Shown here: positions 1 to 11,900 of the stretch, one piece after another
Numbering within the stretch: position 1 is the first letter of the stretch
Layout: each line of letters starts with the position of its first letter
Origin: Agaricus subrufescens
Lineage: Eukaryota > Basidiomycota > Agaricomycetes > Agaricales > Agaricaceae
Assembly: GCA_029945375.1 (NCBI GenBank)
Contig: CM057057.1
Coordinates: 4,464,001-4,528,000, forward strand
Direction of reading: 5' to 3'
Length of the DNA: 64,000 nucleotides
The notes under the pieces: generated by a model
What the model saw: the letters and a program-made list of their open reading frames with translations, nothing else
Databases searched by the model: none
What the model was told of the DNA's origin: nothing
Translations under genes and position numbers: made by a program

Positions 1-754
1 GTTGTAATACTGGGGCAGGTCAGTCACGTCGTTCCTTCTACTATCTCAAACAAGTTCTAGAACTCGTATCACACCAGGATCCCTATCACGACGTTGGGCA
101 AGCCCATGGTAAGTTTCAGGAACTTTAATCTTGAGTAGAGTATCAGCTCAGAAAGTTTTATGATAGGTCTCTCATTCTCCGTACTTCCTCCGACAAAACC
201 ACCTGGTTCATTGAAGAACATCTACAAACAGCTCAGTCAAGACGTCACTGGTTTCACGGTGCCGACTTCAGGGTAAGTAGAATCACGACTCACTGCTGGC
301 AAAGAGTGAATTCAGGTCTATTCCGGTAGCGATCTAAGCCGTGTTGCTGAACTCGGAGTTCTGTGGCTGAACACAAGCTTGACCGTCCGAGCCCATAAGG
401 CTGGCTCCCATTCTAAAAAGGGTTGGGAAACATTTACCGCAGAAGTGCTCCGTCAAGTCCTGGCGAGGAAGAATCATCCGGGTGTTGTCTTCATGGCGTG
501 GGGTCTCCCTGCTCAGAAAACGTGCGATTCCATTAGAATCGACCAGGTCAGTCTTCCACTCAGAGAGTTAATGAAGTGTAACACTCTTTCCCATCACTCA
601 GGACAAACATCTTGTTCTCAAGTCGGCTCATCCATCTCCTCTATCCGCACATAGAGGCTTCCTCGGGAACGGGCATTTCAGGAAAGCTAATGAATGGTTG
701 GAAGAAAACCATGGGGCAGGATCTGGAATTAACTGGAACGTGCTGAGTGCTTAA
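1..754 (+). CDS. UNG1: Uracil-DNA glycosylase (UNG family), 5' partial
   Basis: Base-excision repair enzyme that removes uracil from DNA, expected in nucleus and mitochondria. The window opens inside the gene. The first exon ends at 18, and the next begins at 78, so splicing joins VVILGQ to [11 protein letters not shown], which is the active-site water-activating loop with its catalytic Asp. Later exons carry [13 protein letters not shown], then [19 protein letters not shown] and WGLPAQK. The last exon carries the DNA-intercalating loop [10 protein letters not shown] with the second catalytic His, and ends NWNVLSA with TAA at 752-754. All family motifs are in the right order, so the visible part looks functional. 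The N-terminal targeting region lies upstream of the window. Introns are short and GT-AG. Confidence 0.95.
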
Positions 755-1787
755 ACTCGTTGACACACTAGTAAAACATACTATACCCGAGATAGATATT
801 TCTTAAACTCTCATATATTTTCTTTTTCGGCCTTCCTTTCCTCCCTTTTTTGCGTTGAATCGATCATGGCAGGTAGGTAGACTATTAAGGAACGTGGCTC
901 CTGCATGAAACAAGCTCACTTTGTTAGACAATCTAACATAGTTGGATGGATTGAACGAGCCACAGAAAGGCGTTACTGCGTGCCCTGTTCTTGTCACCTC
1001 TCATTTGGCCGAGACATCTATTGTTTGTCAGGAATCAAGAACCTGTAACTGGGCGATGCGTCCACGAACTAGTTCACAAGCACACGAGAGGACCCCGTAC
1101 TTACTGACTGAGCATCATTTGGCCCACCTAAACAGAAGGAAAGTCTCCTCTTCGGTGCACAACACTACCCTTAGTACATTCGGAGATTCGAGTTAAGTAG
1201 TAGATCTCGGTAGATCAAACTAGTAACACTTGGCGTGGATTGCATGATTCTAGTCCCTGATGGATCGACGATCGACAAAGTCCTAAATGTCATAACTTGT
1301 ATCATGTCTGCCACAAGGTATAGCGCCAACAGAGATACCCGTTCAAGCTTACGCACGTAGTAGCAGGTAATTCCGCTTGCGACTCCTATGCCAGTGAGCA
1401 AGCCAAGGGCCATTGGTTCACTTATTATGCTTGTTTGCACGGGCCTCGAAGCCACGATCAAGTACGATAAAATAAGAGACGACCTGTCGACTAATTCATA
1501 GTGCTTTTAACTGCGGCGTATATAGCCGTGCTGTCGTTTTTCTACCCCTGATGGCCAAGTACAGCCTAAGTGCAACCTGCACATCATGGAGAGTCGAACC
1601 CGTACATCCGGCAGGGAAAGCTCGCTGAATTGGCGTGCACTGAAAGTTGGCATACTGTCCAGGGTTTATCAAAGAAACGTGATCACAGTGAGGCAGGTTG
1701 GAAAGACTTAAACTTACAATTACCCATTCAGGACACAATTTCAATTACATGCCATCAGCCCGGCCGGGATACGTCTTACGATAAGAT
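755..1787. other. Intergenic region, no gene recognised
   Basis: About 1 kb between the glycosylase stop and the methyltransferase start. Small open frames occur on both strands, the longest about 95 codons at 1171-1461 on the minus strand. None shows a family motif, a convincing start context or splice-linked continuation. The last 200 bases presumably hold the methyltransferase promoter. No repeats or RNA genes seen. Confidence 0.5.
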
Positions 1788-3104
1788 ATGGTTCCTACTC
1801 CTGACCTCCGGCACCTAACCAGTAAAGACTATGATTTGATATATGAACCTTCCGGCAAGTACTAGTTCTAGCATTGGGAAAGGATGGCTGACTTCGTGGC
1901 AAACACGTAGAAGACACATTTCTCCTCCTAGATGCGCTCGAATCGGATGCCGAAGGCCTGAGAGCCTCGAGGCCTTTGCTTTGCTTGGAAATTGGGTAAG
2001 CCTTGCTCAGAACATTGGACGGCTCACAATAACTTGGTCTTCGTTCTAACAGATCAGGTTCAGGTTGTGTATCTTCATTCATCGCTCAGATTCTGGGACC
2101 ATCTGTCCGTGCGTTGTTCAGAAAAACCCGAACGAGACTCACTTCGGCTCCAGTATATATTTGCACAGATATAAATCCTCATGCTTGCAGGTGTTCACAA
2201 CGCACAGGCAAACAAAACAAGGTTCATTGTCTATTTTTAAGCTCAAAGCTCTGAGGCCTGAGAGCCTCGAGGCCTTTGCTTTGCTTGGAAATTGGGTAAG
2301 CCTTGCTCAGAACATTGGACGGCTCACAATAACTTGGTCTTCGTTCTAACAGATCAGGTTCAGGTTGTGTATCTTCATTCATCGCTCAGATTCTGGGACC
2401 ATCTGTCCGTGCGTTGTTCAGAAAAACCCGAACGAGACTCACTTCGGCTCCAGTATATATTTGCACAGATATAAATCCTCATGCTTGCAGGTGTTCACAA
2501 CGCACAGGCAAACAAAACAAGGTTCATTGTCTATTTTTAAGCTCAAAGCTCTGAGGATCTCTCTTACTAACTCACTCAAGGTTTTACTGGATTGCATCAA
2601 CACATCCTTTGCGTCCGCCGTGTCACCTCGTCTTAGCCATCAGGTCGATATTATTCTCTTCAACCCTCCATATGTTCCAACGATTTCCGAGGAAGCCCGA
2701 AGTGCCCAACAAATCGGATCCCTATCTGGTGCATGGGCCGGTGGAGAAGACGGCATGCGGGTTACCAATATCTTCCTGGACCAAGTTGAGGTTAGATATT
2801 TCTACGATATCGCCTGGCGATTACTCAAAGATTGTCTGAAGAACCTCTTATCGGACAATGGGCGGTTTTATCTAGTCGCACTCAAACAAAATAACGTTCC
2901 CGAGATTCGGCAGCGCATGCTACAACTGTATCGCCTGAATAGTGAGGTGAGTGTCCTCGAGAACTACCATCGCCCGCATCGATCGACATTTCGCACCCTT
3001 AGATCGTTCTCCAACGGCGAGCAGGCCGAGAACATCTATTTGTGTTACGCTTTACTCGAGATACTGCGATGCGCGGCACCTCAGAAGTCCAGGACCATTC
3101 CTGA
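1788..3104 (+). CDS. MTQ2: eRF1 N5-glutamine methyltransferase catalytic subunit (MTQ2/N6AMT1 type)
   Basis: SAM-dependent methyltransferase that, as a dimer with Trm112, methylates the Gln of the GGQ motif of translation release factor eRF1. Start is the ATG in MVPTPDLRHLTSKDYDLIYE, which matches the family N-terminus. Proposed exons are 1788-1854, 1911-1995, 2353-2521, 2581-2946 and 3003-3104, giving 262 residues, close to the family norm. The SAM-binding motif EIGSGSGCVS is assembled across an intron, CTDINPHA follows, and the catalytic NPPYVPT is in exon 4. The C-terminus (IVLQRRAGREHLFVLRFTR) is also typical. Intron 1 (1855-1910) has a GC donor (GCAAGT). A perfect 300-bp tandem duplication (1954-2556) repeats the end of exon 2, intron 2, exon 3 and the start of intron 3. 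Only joining 1995 to 2353, skipping one copy, restores the family reading frame. A 15-residue stretch before DCLKNLLS looks like a lineage insertion. Confidence 0.85.
1954..2556. repeat. Perfect tandem duplication, 300-bp unit, 3-bp AGG overlap at the junction
   Basis: Bases 1954-2256 and 2254-2556 are identical at a 300-base offset, with no mismatch seen line by line. The three-base AGG is shared at the unit junction and may be breakpoint microhomology. The unit contains the 3' end of a coding exon, a complete intron, a full exon (copy 1 2053-2221, copy 2 2353-2521) and the first bases of the following intron. The absence of any divergence means a very recent event or an assembly/haplotype artefact. 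Confidence 0.95.
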
Positions 3105-4402
3105 AAAAAAAAAAAAATTCAAGGAGACCTCCTGGTTCATCATACAAATGCTGGTTCAGCCGTCACTCCAAGTGAAGAACCCAAACAGCGTTACCTTGGA
3201 TCAGAAACTATCAATTAACCTGCCGAAATCGGCGAAGCAACTCGGATATTACTGCCGCGAGTTACCAACACCACGGCTGACCTCTGAGCAATGATGAAAC
3301 ACTCGCGTTTACTAATTGGGGTTCGACTGCCAGTAGCAAGCTTAGGTAGACACATCCAACTTCCGTACACCTTTCTGTATCAGCATACGCAGCGGAATAC
3401 AGATTGAAGGGACAATGCGACCCTTCCGTTCAACCAACCCAAGTGTTCGGTTGCACTCATGCAGCTCAGTGACCGTGGCGAAATTGTAGCCATACAACGT
3501 GCGTGTAAGCCTGAGCTTACAGCACGTCTACTAGTCGGTGGAAGAGTATTATAAGATATTTTCGGGCTCGATGGAGCTCTCCCCTGCAATAATCCGCCCG
3601 ATGTATTCATGATTTACAGTTGAATGACAGGGCTAACGTCTCTAATATGATGTTTGGGCTCATTTTAGCGGGGCTGTTCAACCAACAGTCTATTTGGATA
3701 AACCATTATAGCCAACGACCGCACGTTCACTTCATTCCCTGCCGCTGCATGCAGCAAGCAAAATGAACGTGATAAAGTTACAACCAAACAGTATTAAGGG
3801 TCCAGTTCGCCGACGCTTAGTTGCGTGTACTTGGGCGGTAATCGGCCTCCTGTGAAGACTCTCTCTAAATTTCAACTATGTCCCTTTTGGTGTGAGGGTT
3901 ACTTGGCCGACTAGTATTAGCCTGCTTACAATGAGCTCTACGCTTCAATACTCCCTCAATTTCTCTACGCTTCAATACTCCCTCAATTTCTCTACGCTTC
4001 AATACCCCCTCTCAATTTGAAGCTCCACTACTTGAACATAGCGCTCGCTCACCTTGACGCTCGGAAGAATACTTTCCCCTTCAATCCTCACACACACTTT
4101 TTTTTTAACTCTCCGTTCCATTTTCTCAAAGGGGTATATATACACACACACCCTACCATAAGAGAAAAACATGCAGATTCTCAATGCACAAGTATAACCG
4201 GTAGACATTTTCGCAAAAGAGAGAGAATGTGACTAGCATGCGTATAAAAAAACATATTAGAGAACTGAAGAGAGAGAGATGCGCACGATCACCAGATACG
4301 ATTTAAAAAAAAGAAAAAAGGAAAGTAAAACGTTGTTAGCTAAACATATAGAAACGTAGCGACAAAAAAAAACAGGAAAAAAAAAAAAACAAAAGTTCCA
4401 CA
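3105..4402. other. Convergent 3' intergenic region with A-rich tracts; no gene recognised
   Basis: Lies between the stop codons of the methyltransferase and the tricalbin gene. It holds a 27-bp triple repeat (separate entry) and, from about 4240 to 4400, purine-rich tracts and A homopolymers, which on the minus strand are T-rich and may be the 3' UTR of tricalbin. A minus-strand open frame of 76 codons (3380-3610) and a 31-codon plus frame (3459-3554) show no family match. Confidence 0.5.
3936..4017. repeat. Tandem repeat, 27-bp unit, three copies
   Basis: The unit begins CTCTACGCTTCAATACTCCC. Copies are at 3936-3962, 3963-3989 and 3990-4017. The first two are identical and the third differs slightly and is one base longer. 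Non-coding; a simple minisatellite in the intergenic region. Confidence 0.9.
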
Positions 4403-7400
4403 CTACTCCTCAACTTCATTTGGTCTTCGGCCGCGTATACTAAAGCGGGAAGGTGCTATCGACCTGGAAACATGTTCGCCTGACGACATCGAACTGCTAC
4501 TAGGATTCAAGGAAGAGTCAAATTCAAGACGTAACCTCAGCAAACCACCTTGACGAAGCTCAAGGAGGACTTCAGCTGCAGATGTAGCGTGTGGTTGAAT
4601 ATGTCGCCAGATCTAACATCAAAATTATATGAGCAAACTGTTAAACCCAAAAAAGTGGGAAAAAAAAGGGCATTTACGTCGACTTCTCCAGTACCAATCT
4701 CTTTATCTTTGCCAAGCGTCTTGTGTTCATAGAGCCAAGCGTAAATTTTGGTAGTCGCGGCTGAAGCAGCACACATAAACGATTCGTTCCTATACGGGAA
4801 ATGAAATGAAGACCATATGTCACCAAAAACAAGTAGAGCTTACCACTCAGGAACCGCGGCTTTATGAGACTGCTTCGTCTTAAACTCCTTATCTCCAACA
4901 CGAAGCCCAACATACGCCTTCGTCTCACTAGTAGAAAAGTCCTTCGCATCAAGCACGGTAATCTTCAACGAACCTGGCTGTTGCGATGTCCCCGCCTCAG
5001 CCGAACTCGCCGGGAAAGGTTCACTATGGTTGATCACAGACGACGAAACGCCCACAGGATGCGATGCTTGACCAGAAGGAAGATCAGGCAATGGAGGAAC
5101 ATCTTCACTACGTCTATCACCACCAAGTTTACCAAACACCGAGAAAACATTTCTCCCAGCAGCAGCAGGTAATCCACCAATCTGAGTAGCAGTACGTCCT
5201 GCGCTAAAGGTCGACGTCTTTCCACGAGTCTTGACAAGAATTTGTGGATGGAACAACACATTGATGCGAACCTGACCATGGAGTCCATGTTTCTGCGTCA
5301 TCAATGGTAGCGTTTGGTCTGATGCTGTGAAAGGTTCTAAATCCGCCAAGTTGATACGCGCAACTCCAAGACTCTTTGCTTGTTCGATTTGATTCCAGTC
5401 AAAGATTTCGACATTAAATTCTGCCGCTGCACGCGAGGGCTAAAATCATTGCAAGTCAGCGAAACGCAAGTCATCCAATACTGAAAAGCAACACAAACGC
5501 ACCACATCACATTCAAAGACCTCTTTCCACACAGGAGTCAACGTCTTCTTCTTAGTACTAGACTTGAACACTTTCTGGCCATTCAAAGTGAACACAGCAT
5601 AAGGATCAGATTTTCCACCACGGTCGACACCGCGAATTTCACTTCCATCAATCAACTCAATCCGGAGATGACCCATATCTAGAAAACAACATTTAGCTCT
5701 TGTACAATGCAATATTCTTCTCAACACAGCTTACTGTTGAAACTCTCTCTAGGCTCCAATTTGATAGGGACGGGAATATATCGAGCTTGAACCTCAATCG
5801 TCGAGCTGTCATTATCACGAGTCAAAGTAAGCGTCTGCGGCTCAACCTATAAAACCAACACATATCAATAACCCCGTCGCACTGCACAGCTGAAAAATAA
5901 AAACAAAAACCTACCAATGCCTTTTCCAAGAACGACTTAGCACTATCCTTCCATTCACCAATAATATCCTCCTTAGAACCCTCATCCGCCTCATTAAGTC
6001 TGAACCAAACTTGACTAAAGTCCATTTCCTTAATGAAACCTTCACCAACATAACCCCATTGAGCATTCGTACTGCTTGATTTGTTGGTACCAAAGCACGG
6101 CCAATAACCATCATCCAAAAGCACCTCCAAACGAGCTTTCTTCGATAACCGTCCAGACATGATATCAAATACCACGATACCAGATGCTGTCATCAAAGAG
6201 TTGAGCATTACTGACCCATTGAATAAAATTCGATATCAACTCACGTTGTTCAAGAAGTTCCGCATTGCTCATCTCTACACCATGAGCATCTTGTTCAGCA
6301 TTGCTCTTCGACGTAGTAGCTATCACAGGTGTCGACGGCACACTAGATATCACATCATATCCTTCCCCATTAGACGTTGTCCCAGTAACTTCACTTCCCC
6401 GTCTTGGCGGCGATTCCGAAGAGATGCGTTGATTACCCTTTTCCGTAACTTTAATCGTAATTCCTGGAGGAACAGCTTGATTCTCTTCATCCGAGGATGA
6501 AACAGAGCTGCGAGAGACAGAAATGCCATCAGAAGGCCTTTGAAGAGCGTCTCCTCCGAATGACAGGTTTTTCAGAGCAAGTGCAGGGACAAATTCAGCA
6601 GTGTAGTTGAGAGTGCCTTTATAGCCCTCGCCTTTGTCGAGACGGATGGGATCGTTGTAAGGTTTGATACCAATAGAAGTATAAGGATAGTCAGACTGGT
6701 TAGATTCCTCCGCCAAATCGGATATGTGCAGTTCGACACTACCAAGCGAGCGGTCCTACGGGTTTATTTATTACAAATCCATGGGGGTAAAATTTGCCAA
6801 GTACTTGCCTTTGTCAGATGTTGATAGTCCATGCATTCAAGTAAGAACGACTCCTTCAAAGAGTGTACAGGGATGTACAATATCTGATCCCACACCGGAC
6901 TGAGATCTAATCACGGCATTAGTTTTTGTGATACATCTCTCAAACGTTTCCACTTACTATTGTTGATAACTTCCGTACGACCTTTGGTAGTGCTTGCAAC
7001 CATAACACGAACGTATGGATCACTCTACAGATTGCTCAGTTAAAATATCAAAAGTTTTGAAGGTCTACCCACCTTTCCACCAAGAGTTCCCTCAACATTC
7101 CTAAAAAATAAAATTCAATCTCTCAGTAGACCGGGGACAGAGAAACACATACTTGACATCAACAGCCTTAATAATATGCAACCGAACAACACCAATCGGG
7201 AACCGATAACTATTGAGTCCATGAAGACTGCCAGCCATAGCAACGGGCTTCCACTCCGCCGTAAGCCTAAGACGACCAGATTTAGCATTGCTCAGGGGGA
7301 ACCAATCTCGACCAGGATCACTTGATAGACTATGCCCAGATCCTTGAGGAAATCACGGTCATCAATGACCTTAACCGTAATAACACACGAATCCTTATCA

Positions 7401-9628
7401 GGGCATAGAAATTCGTAGGCGGATTCCCAAACGGGGGAGATGGTGTGTTTGAATCGAGGAGTAGCAAAAACTTCGTTGGTAAGATCGTTTCCGAGGAATA
7501 CTTTGGCAAAAGGATTCAGATCGCCAGACATGGACTTGGACTGATCAAGGTCCTTGGCCTGGTTAATGACAAGACGAACGATACCACAGCCTAAGGACAT
7601 ATAAGTGTCAGGCGATAGACTTCAAAGGAAAGTTGGAACGTACTAGACTCAGGAACCTCTGTTGCACCTTCTTCGGGCTCAAGAACGGGGTAATATTCTA
7701 TATCATACCGCAGTTCTCCACGATCCTTGCCATCCTTCAAAAGTGGCGTCACAATATTGTCGTGTGATGAATCCTCAGCCAAAACTCCCAATTCAAAGGT
7801 GGCAGTACCAAGTAGTGAGTCTTTCCTGTGATCGTTGTAGTCCCAAAGGTGGAGTATGAGAGATTCGCTGAGAGAGTTAACCAGAAGGAATTTGGTTTCC
7901 ATCCATGTCGGGTTGTAGCTTAAACGGGAATGAGTAATAATCAACGGAAGGGAGGTAATCGAGCGTACGTATTGGACTTGTAGGTGGTACGAGCAAGCTC
8001 TTGACGGTCGTTGATCGTGAGGCCGACGAAGGGATCAGGAACACCGCCACCAATCTTAGTTCCCTTGATTCCACGAGCGGAATGAATAGTGACTTGTATA
8101 ACACCAATGGCAGTGTCAAGCGGTTTACCGGAAAGTAGTTGTTCGAGGTTCAAGGTAAAGACATTGGGCTCATACATCATCGGACCAAGGGTAGCATGTG
8201 TTGTGTCACGGATGAACGTAGAGAGACCAGGAACCTAAGGTTGTCACTTGAGTCATGATGACTGAAAACATGACACTGATATACTTACATTGGCAATATC
8301 AAAACCAAATGTGTCACCACCGATAGGTTTGAGGACATAATCAATAACGGGCTTTTCCACAAATGATATGTCCACAACTTGAATATGAGGGAAATTGGAC
8401 ATCAACTTGAGACGAATTCGCATCAGACCACTGAAAGTAAGGTCTTCAAGAAGAATAGGAACGGCCGCAGAAGCTACACCCTTGCCGACCCGAATTGAGA
8501 GGACGATCTTTGGGTTAACCTTTTGGACAATTTGCCGTTGAGTCATTTCGGAGGTATCGTTGGGCGTGAAAGAAATTCCCCAATCCATCATCACGATATC
8601 ATCATCGGTAGAGGGGAAAGTCCTGACTTTGTCCACTCTGGGAGCTTTGGTGCCCAAAGTGAAGGTCGTCAAGCGGAGAGAATCCAGGAATGGTGGCGTG
8701 TTGGCACTAAGGATTTGATCCACGGAGGAGACAACAGTTGCAGAGAGAACAGGCTCGTAGATCAACCAGAAGCGGTCCAAGAAGTGATTCATCCAGTCGG
8801 CGCTCTCGTGTTCAGAAGCGAGACGTGTCTTGACGAGCTCACGTTGGATATCGTCTCTGGCATTTCTCCTGGTGCGCGCAATCGAAGTCGAGTAGTATGT
8901 GTTGCAGAAAGCGAGGAGGATGAATAGCCAACCCCAACCAAAACCAAAGAGAGTCATGAAGTGGGATGTAAACACAGCCTAAAATGCCTATTTTTAGCAG
9001 AGAGATGACACCAGCTTCGAACGGGACCTACAAAGACTATGACCGCAGCATTATGATACCATTCACCGTAGAATTGTTCGGATATAAAGGACTCGATCAG
9101 CGACTGGACCTTTGCTTCGGGTTCAACTTCAGCAGCATCAAGGCCTGCGTTTTGACGCCACCCTACGCGATACCAGTCGGGGATACGGTGGACTGGGCTG
9201 GTGACCATAGAACCGGGCATTTGAGAAGTCACACCATCATCTTCGACTTCGTGTGGAGTGTCGGGGGCATCCTCCGCGGTGATTTGAGGTTTAGCAGAAT
9301 CAGTGTCGTCGACAGTGATAGTTGGGACGACGGTCGAGGGTCCGGGATCGATTTTGAGCTCTGGAGAGAACCTGGTCAGTGATGTGGTCTGATGTAGCAG
9401 GGCGTGCGGCATACCCTTTCCGCCGGCCGGTAGAGGGACGGAAGGCTTCAGGTCGTCGGAAACGACACTCTGGAGTTGAGAGCGTGCTTTGCCGGCGGCG
9501 GCAGCCTTTTCCTCAGGCGACGCGTTGGGGTCAAAGGTATGGACAGGGACTTTTTTCTGATCGGCGTCTTGTTTCAGAACGGCGTCAAGCTGAGTTGGGA
9601 TGGACGGTGCTGCGCCGTTGAGCGCCAT
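4403..9628 (-). CDS. Tricalbin / extended synaptotagmin (SMP plus five C2 domains)
   Basis: ER-plasma membrane tether that moves lipids at contact sites. The start is the ATG at 9626-9628 (MALNGAAPSIPTQLDAVLK); an in-frame ATG 33 codons upstream gives a low-complexity extension and is less likely. Order: disordered N-terminus; membrane hairpin (LFGFGWGWLFILLAFCNTYY); SMP lipid-binding domain beginning ESADWMNHFLDRFW and ending near LNLEQLLSG; then five C2 domains. Recognisable C2 pieces are PDPFVGLTIND, DLNPFAKVFLGND, a third with KSDPYVRVMV, a fourth with RGGKSDPYAVFTLNGQ, and a fifth with SLKITVLDAKDF and KAYVGLRVGDKEF. The end is RGRRPNEVEE, stop 4403-4405. About ten short introns (for example 8979-9031) and about 1,500 residues, as expected for the Tcb3-like class. 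It diverges from the UGO1-like gene. Confidence 0.9.
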
Positions 9629-10039
9629 GGGGGGCAGCGGAGAAGGGGTAAAGAGACGTGTGGGCGATGGCGAGCGCGAACAAAGGACAGTGGAGTTGGA
9701 CCAGGTCGGATGGGGGGGGAGAGACAAAGAGCACAGAGGATGGCACCGAGAGGAGCGTGGTGCAAGCGGATGCGTTCATGTCTACTCCGAAACCGGCAAG
9801 CGCGTAACGTCACGGTCACGCTGGCGTCGACCCGAGCTAGCCAATGGCGGCCAGCCCGTCCGTGGTCGCCGTGAGCAAGCGCGGGCGTGGCGGCAGAAAT
9901 AGAGGCCAGACACGCCTGAAGGACAGCTGAAATGGAAGCTGACAGTGGAGTTGGTTAGACTGTGCGACTGAATAGGACGGGGCGAATCGAGGCACGTGAG
10001 CCGCTGCGTGTTGGACCTGGCTGGCGAGCAATCAACGCC
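9629..10039. promoter_or_regulatory. Shared upstream region of divergent tricalbin and UGO1-like genes
   Basis: 411 bases between the two start codons. GC-rich next to both starts, with a CCAAT-type box (minus-strand ATTGG, plus CCAAT near 9840) in the middle. No clear TATA box. Assignment as a shared promoter rests on position. Confidence 0.5.
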
Positions 10040-11599
10040 ATGACAGCCCCGCCCTCCCTTCGCGATCTGTACATCGACCCCGCCTCCGCCTGGGCCTTCC
10101 TCCCCCCCGCCCTCGACGCCGCCCACGCCCTCCCCGCCCCGGACGCCGCCGAGCCCGCGGCCCGCGTCCACCAGTGGTCCACCCGCCCGGCTCGCAACTC
10201 CATCTTCGAGCTCTCCCCCTCTCTCGACCTGTCCGAGCCCCTGGGCATCAACCCCGCCCAGCTCTTCAAGACCGTTGTCGCCTCCGCCGTCCTCCAGTAT
10301 ACGAGCACTGCCCTTGTCAATCCCTGGGAAGTCGGCAGATTACTCCTCCAGGTCCAATGGGTGCCCCGGGATGCTGGCGAGCCCGAGGCGGAGGATGACT
10401 ACATTGTGGAGGAGCAGGACGAGGTGGTGCGTACCCTGTACCAGACCTTTTCTTGCTGCATCTGACGCAGGCATACAGTTGAGCGACTCTTCCGACAACG
10501 GTGACACATACTTCACTGATCCTCACTCCACCGGAACGTCCAAACGGTACCCCGTCCCGCGCCCGACCGACGAACAGGGCTACGTCATTCGTCGTTCCGT
10601 GCTCGAAGAGGGAACTCGCCCCGAATACATCATTCCCGTCGGCAGCGTCGATGGCGTGTGGAATATGATCAAAAGAGTTGGCCGCTTCCGTTCCGAAGGC
10701 TGGCTCGCTCTCTGGAAGGGTGTGTCCAAGCTTTCGACCGGTGTGAACCACGCTCATGACGTATCATGTTTTCAGGTCTGCTTACTTCGACTGTGGTCGA
10801 AATGCTTTCAACGTCTATGCAGCCACTTATAAACCAATTTCTACAATCACTCTTCCTGCCTTCCATGTCGCCGTTCCACCAACCCCCAATACTTCTTCCC
10901 GTTGCCTCTCATGTTCTGACTGGGCTCATTCTCTCGCCTCTCGACCTCGTCAGAACGCGGTTAATTGTGCAGTCATTCGCCTCTCGACACAGGACCTATA
11001 CTGGACCGTTCGACGCACTACAAAAGATCCTGCGGGACGAGGGGGGCCTAAAGGGAATATACTTGCACCCCAACCTCTTAATCCCGACCCTTCTTGACAA
11101 TACTTTGCGCCCCATCGTCTACTTTGCGCTTCCATCCATCATCGCGTCGTACTTTGGTGCCGCTCATGTCTCGGAAGAGTCCCATCCATTCGCCTGGAGT
11201 TGCATTGAATTGACAGCAAGCTGCATTGGACTGTTAATGACGCTTCCGGTTGAAACTATTCGCCGGCGACTGCAGGTGCAAGTGCGTGGGACAGCGGAAC
11301 CCATCAAGGGCTGCGTCGAACTTCGACCGAAACCCTATAACGGTGTTGTTGATGCATTTTGGCATATCTTGACGGAAGAGCGTTCAGATCTACCGATTAC
11401 TTCTCGCCGACCCCGCAGACGAAATCCGAAGAAGGAAGAGGAAAAGGAGGACAGTGAGCCTGAGAGTATGTGGAAACACACGGGCATTGGCCAGCTATAT
11501 AGAGGCTTGGGGACGCGTCTGGGTGCGAGCGTCATCTACGCCGTGCTGCACCTTCTAGTCAATCGTGAGGAGGCGGACGCTGGTTGGGTCGAGATATAG
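10040..11599 (+). CDS. UGO1: Mitochondrial outer-membrane carrier-type fusion protein, Ugo1-like
   Basis: Modified mitochondrial carrier family protein; yeast Ugo1 links the fusion GTPases Fzo1 and Mgm1 in the outer membrane. Exons are 10040-10426, 10479-10719 and 10776-11599. The N-terminal third (MTAPPSLRDLYIDPAS) is acidic and lacks carrier repeats, as in Ugo1. A degenerate repeat ends LVNPWEVGRLLLQVQ. A second has the carrier signature SPLDLVRTRLIVQS, and a third has LPVETIRRRLQVQVRG. A basic, glutamate-rich insert (RRPRRRNPKKEEEKEDSEPE) precedes the last membrane segment (LGASVIYAVLHLLV). Only part of the canonical Px[DE]xx[KR] pattern set is kept, which favours Ugo1 over a metabolite transporter. 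The stop is TAG at 11597-11599. Confidence 0.85.
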
Positions 11600-11900
11600 T
11601 ATATTTTAATTAGTTTTAGGCGCCTAATCGAACCTCCTCTTAAAATATCCTCCATCAAGAGCTTACTCTGGGCACGGGTTGCGTAAGTTATTGTGGGTCA
11701 AGCAAGTTCTGCCATCGCACAGAGGCACAAGTGACATTGGAGACATCTGGCCAGGGGCCGCCGCGCGATTTCCTGTCTGTCTGCAAACGAAACCGCCCCT
11801 CCGCGGTGGGGAGTGGGTAGCATGACGAAAGAGGTGATGCAGGCCGGGAGATGCCGAGCCTAATGTCTTTTTCACCGTGGCCCCTTGCATCTCGCCCACC
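11600..11900. other. Short intergenic region between two plus-strand genes
   Basis: About 300 bases holding the UGO1-like 3' UTR and the promoter of the Nudix gene. Nothing else recognised. Confidence 0.5.

Noticed and set aside
1585..1605. tRNA T-loop-like string on the minus strand (GGGTTCGACTC)
   Set aside because: Flanking bases do not form a T stem, and no D arm, anticodon arm or acceptor stem can be drawn around it.
2365..3294. Single 309-codon open frame through the methyltransferase
   Set aside because: It runs through introns. The conserved motifs fall on separate exons, and the true stop is at 3102-3104 in another frame after the last intron.
3459..3554. Short plus-strand frame (MQLSDRGEIVAIQRACKPEL) resembling a transposase helix-turn-helix
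   Set aside because: Only 31 codons, no DDE domain nearby and no terminal inverted repeats; probably chance.
9629..9727. 33-codon N-terminal extension of tricalbin
   Set aside because: Low-complexity Ser/Pro sequence in promoter-like DNA; MALNGAAPS is the better start, although the longer form cannot be excluded.
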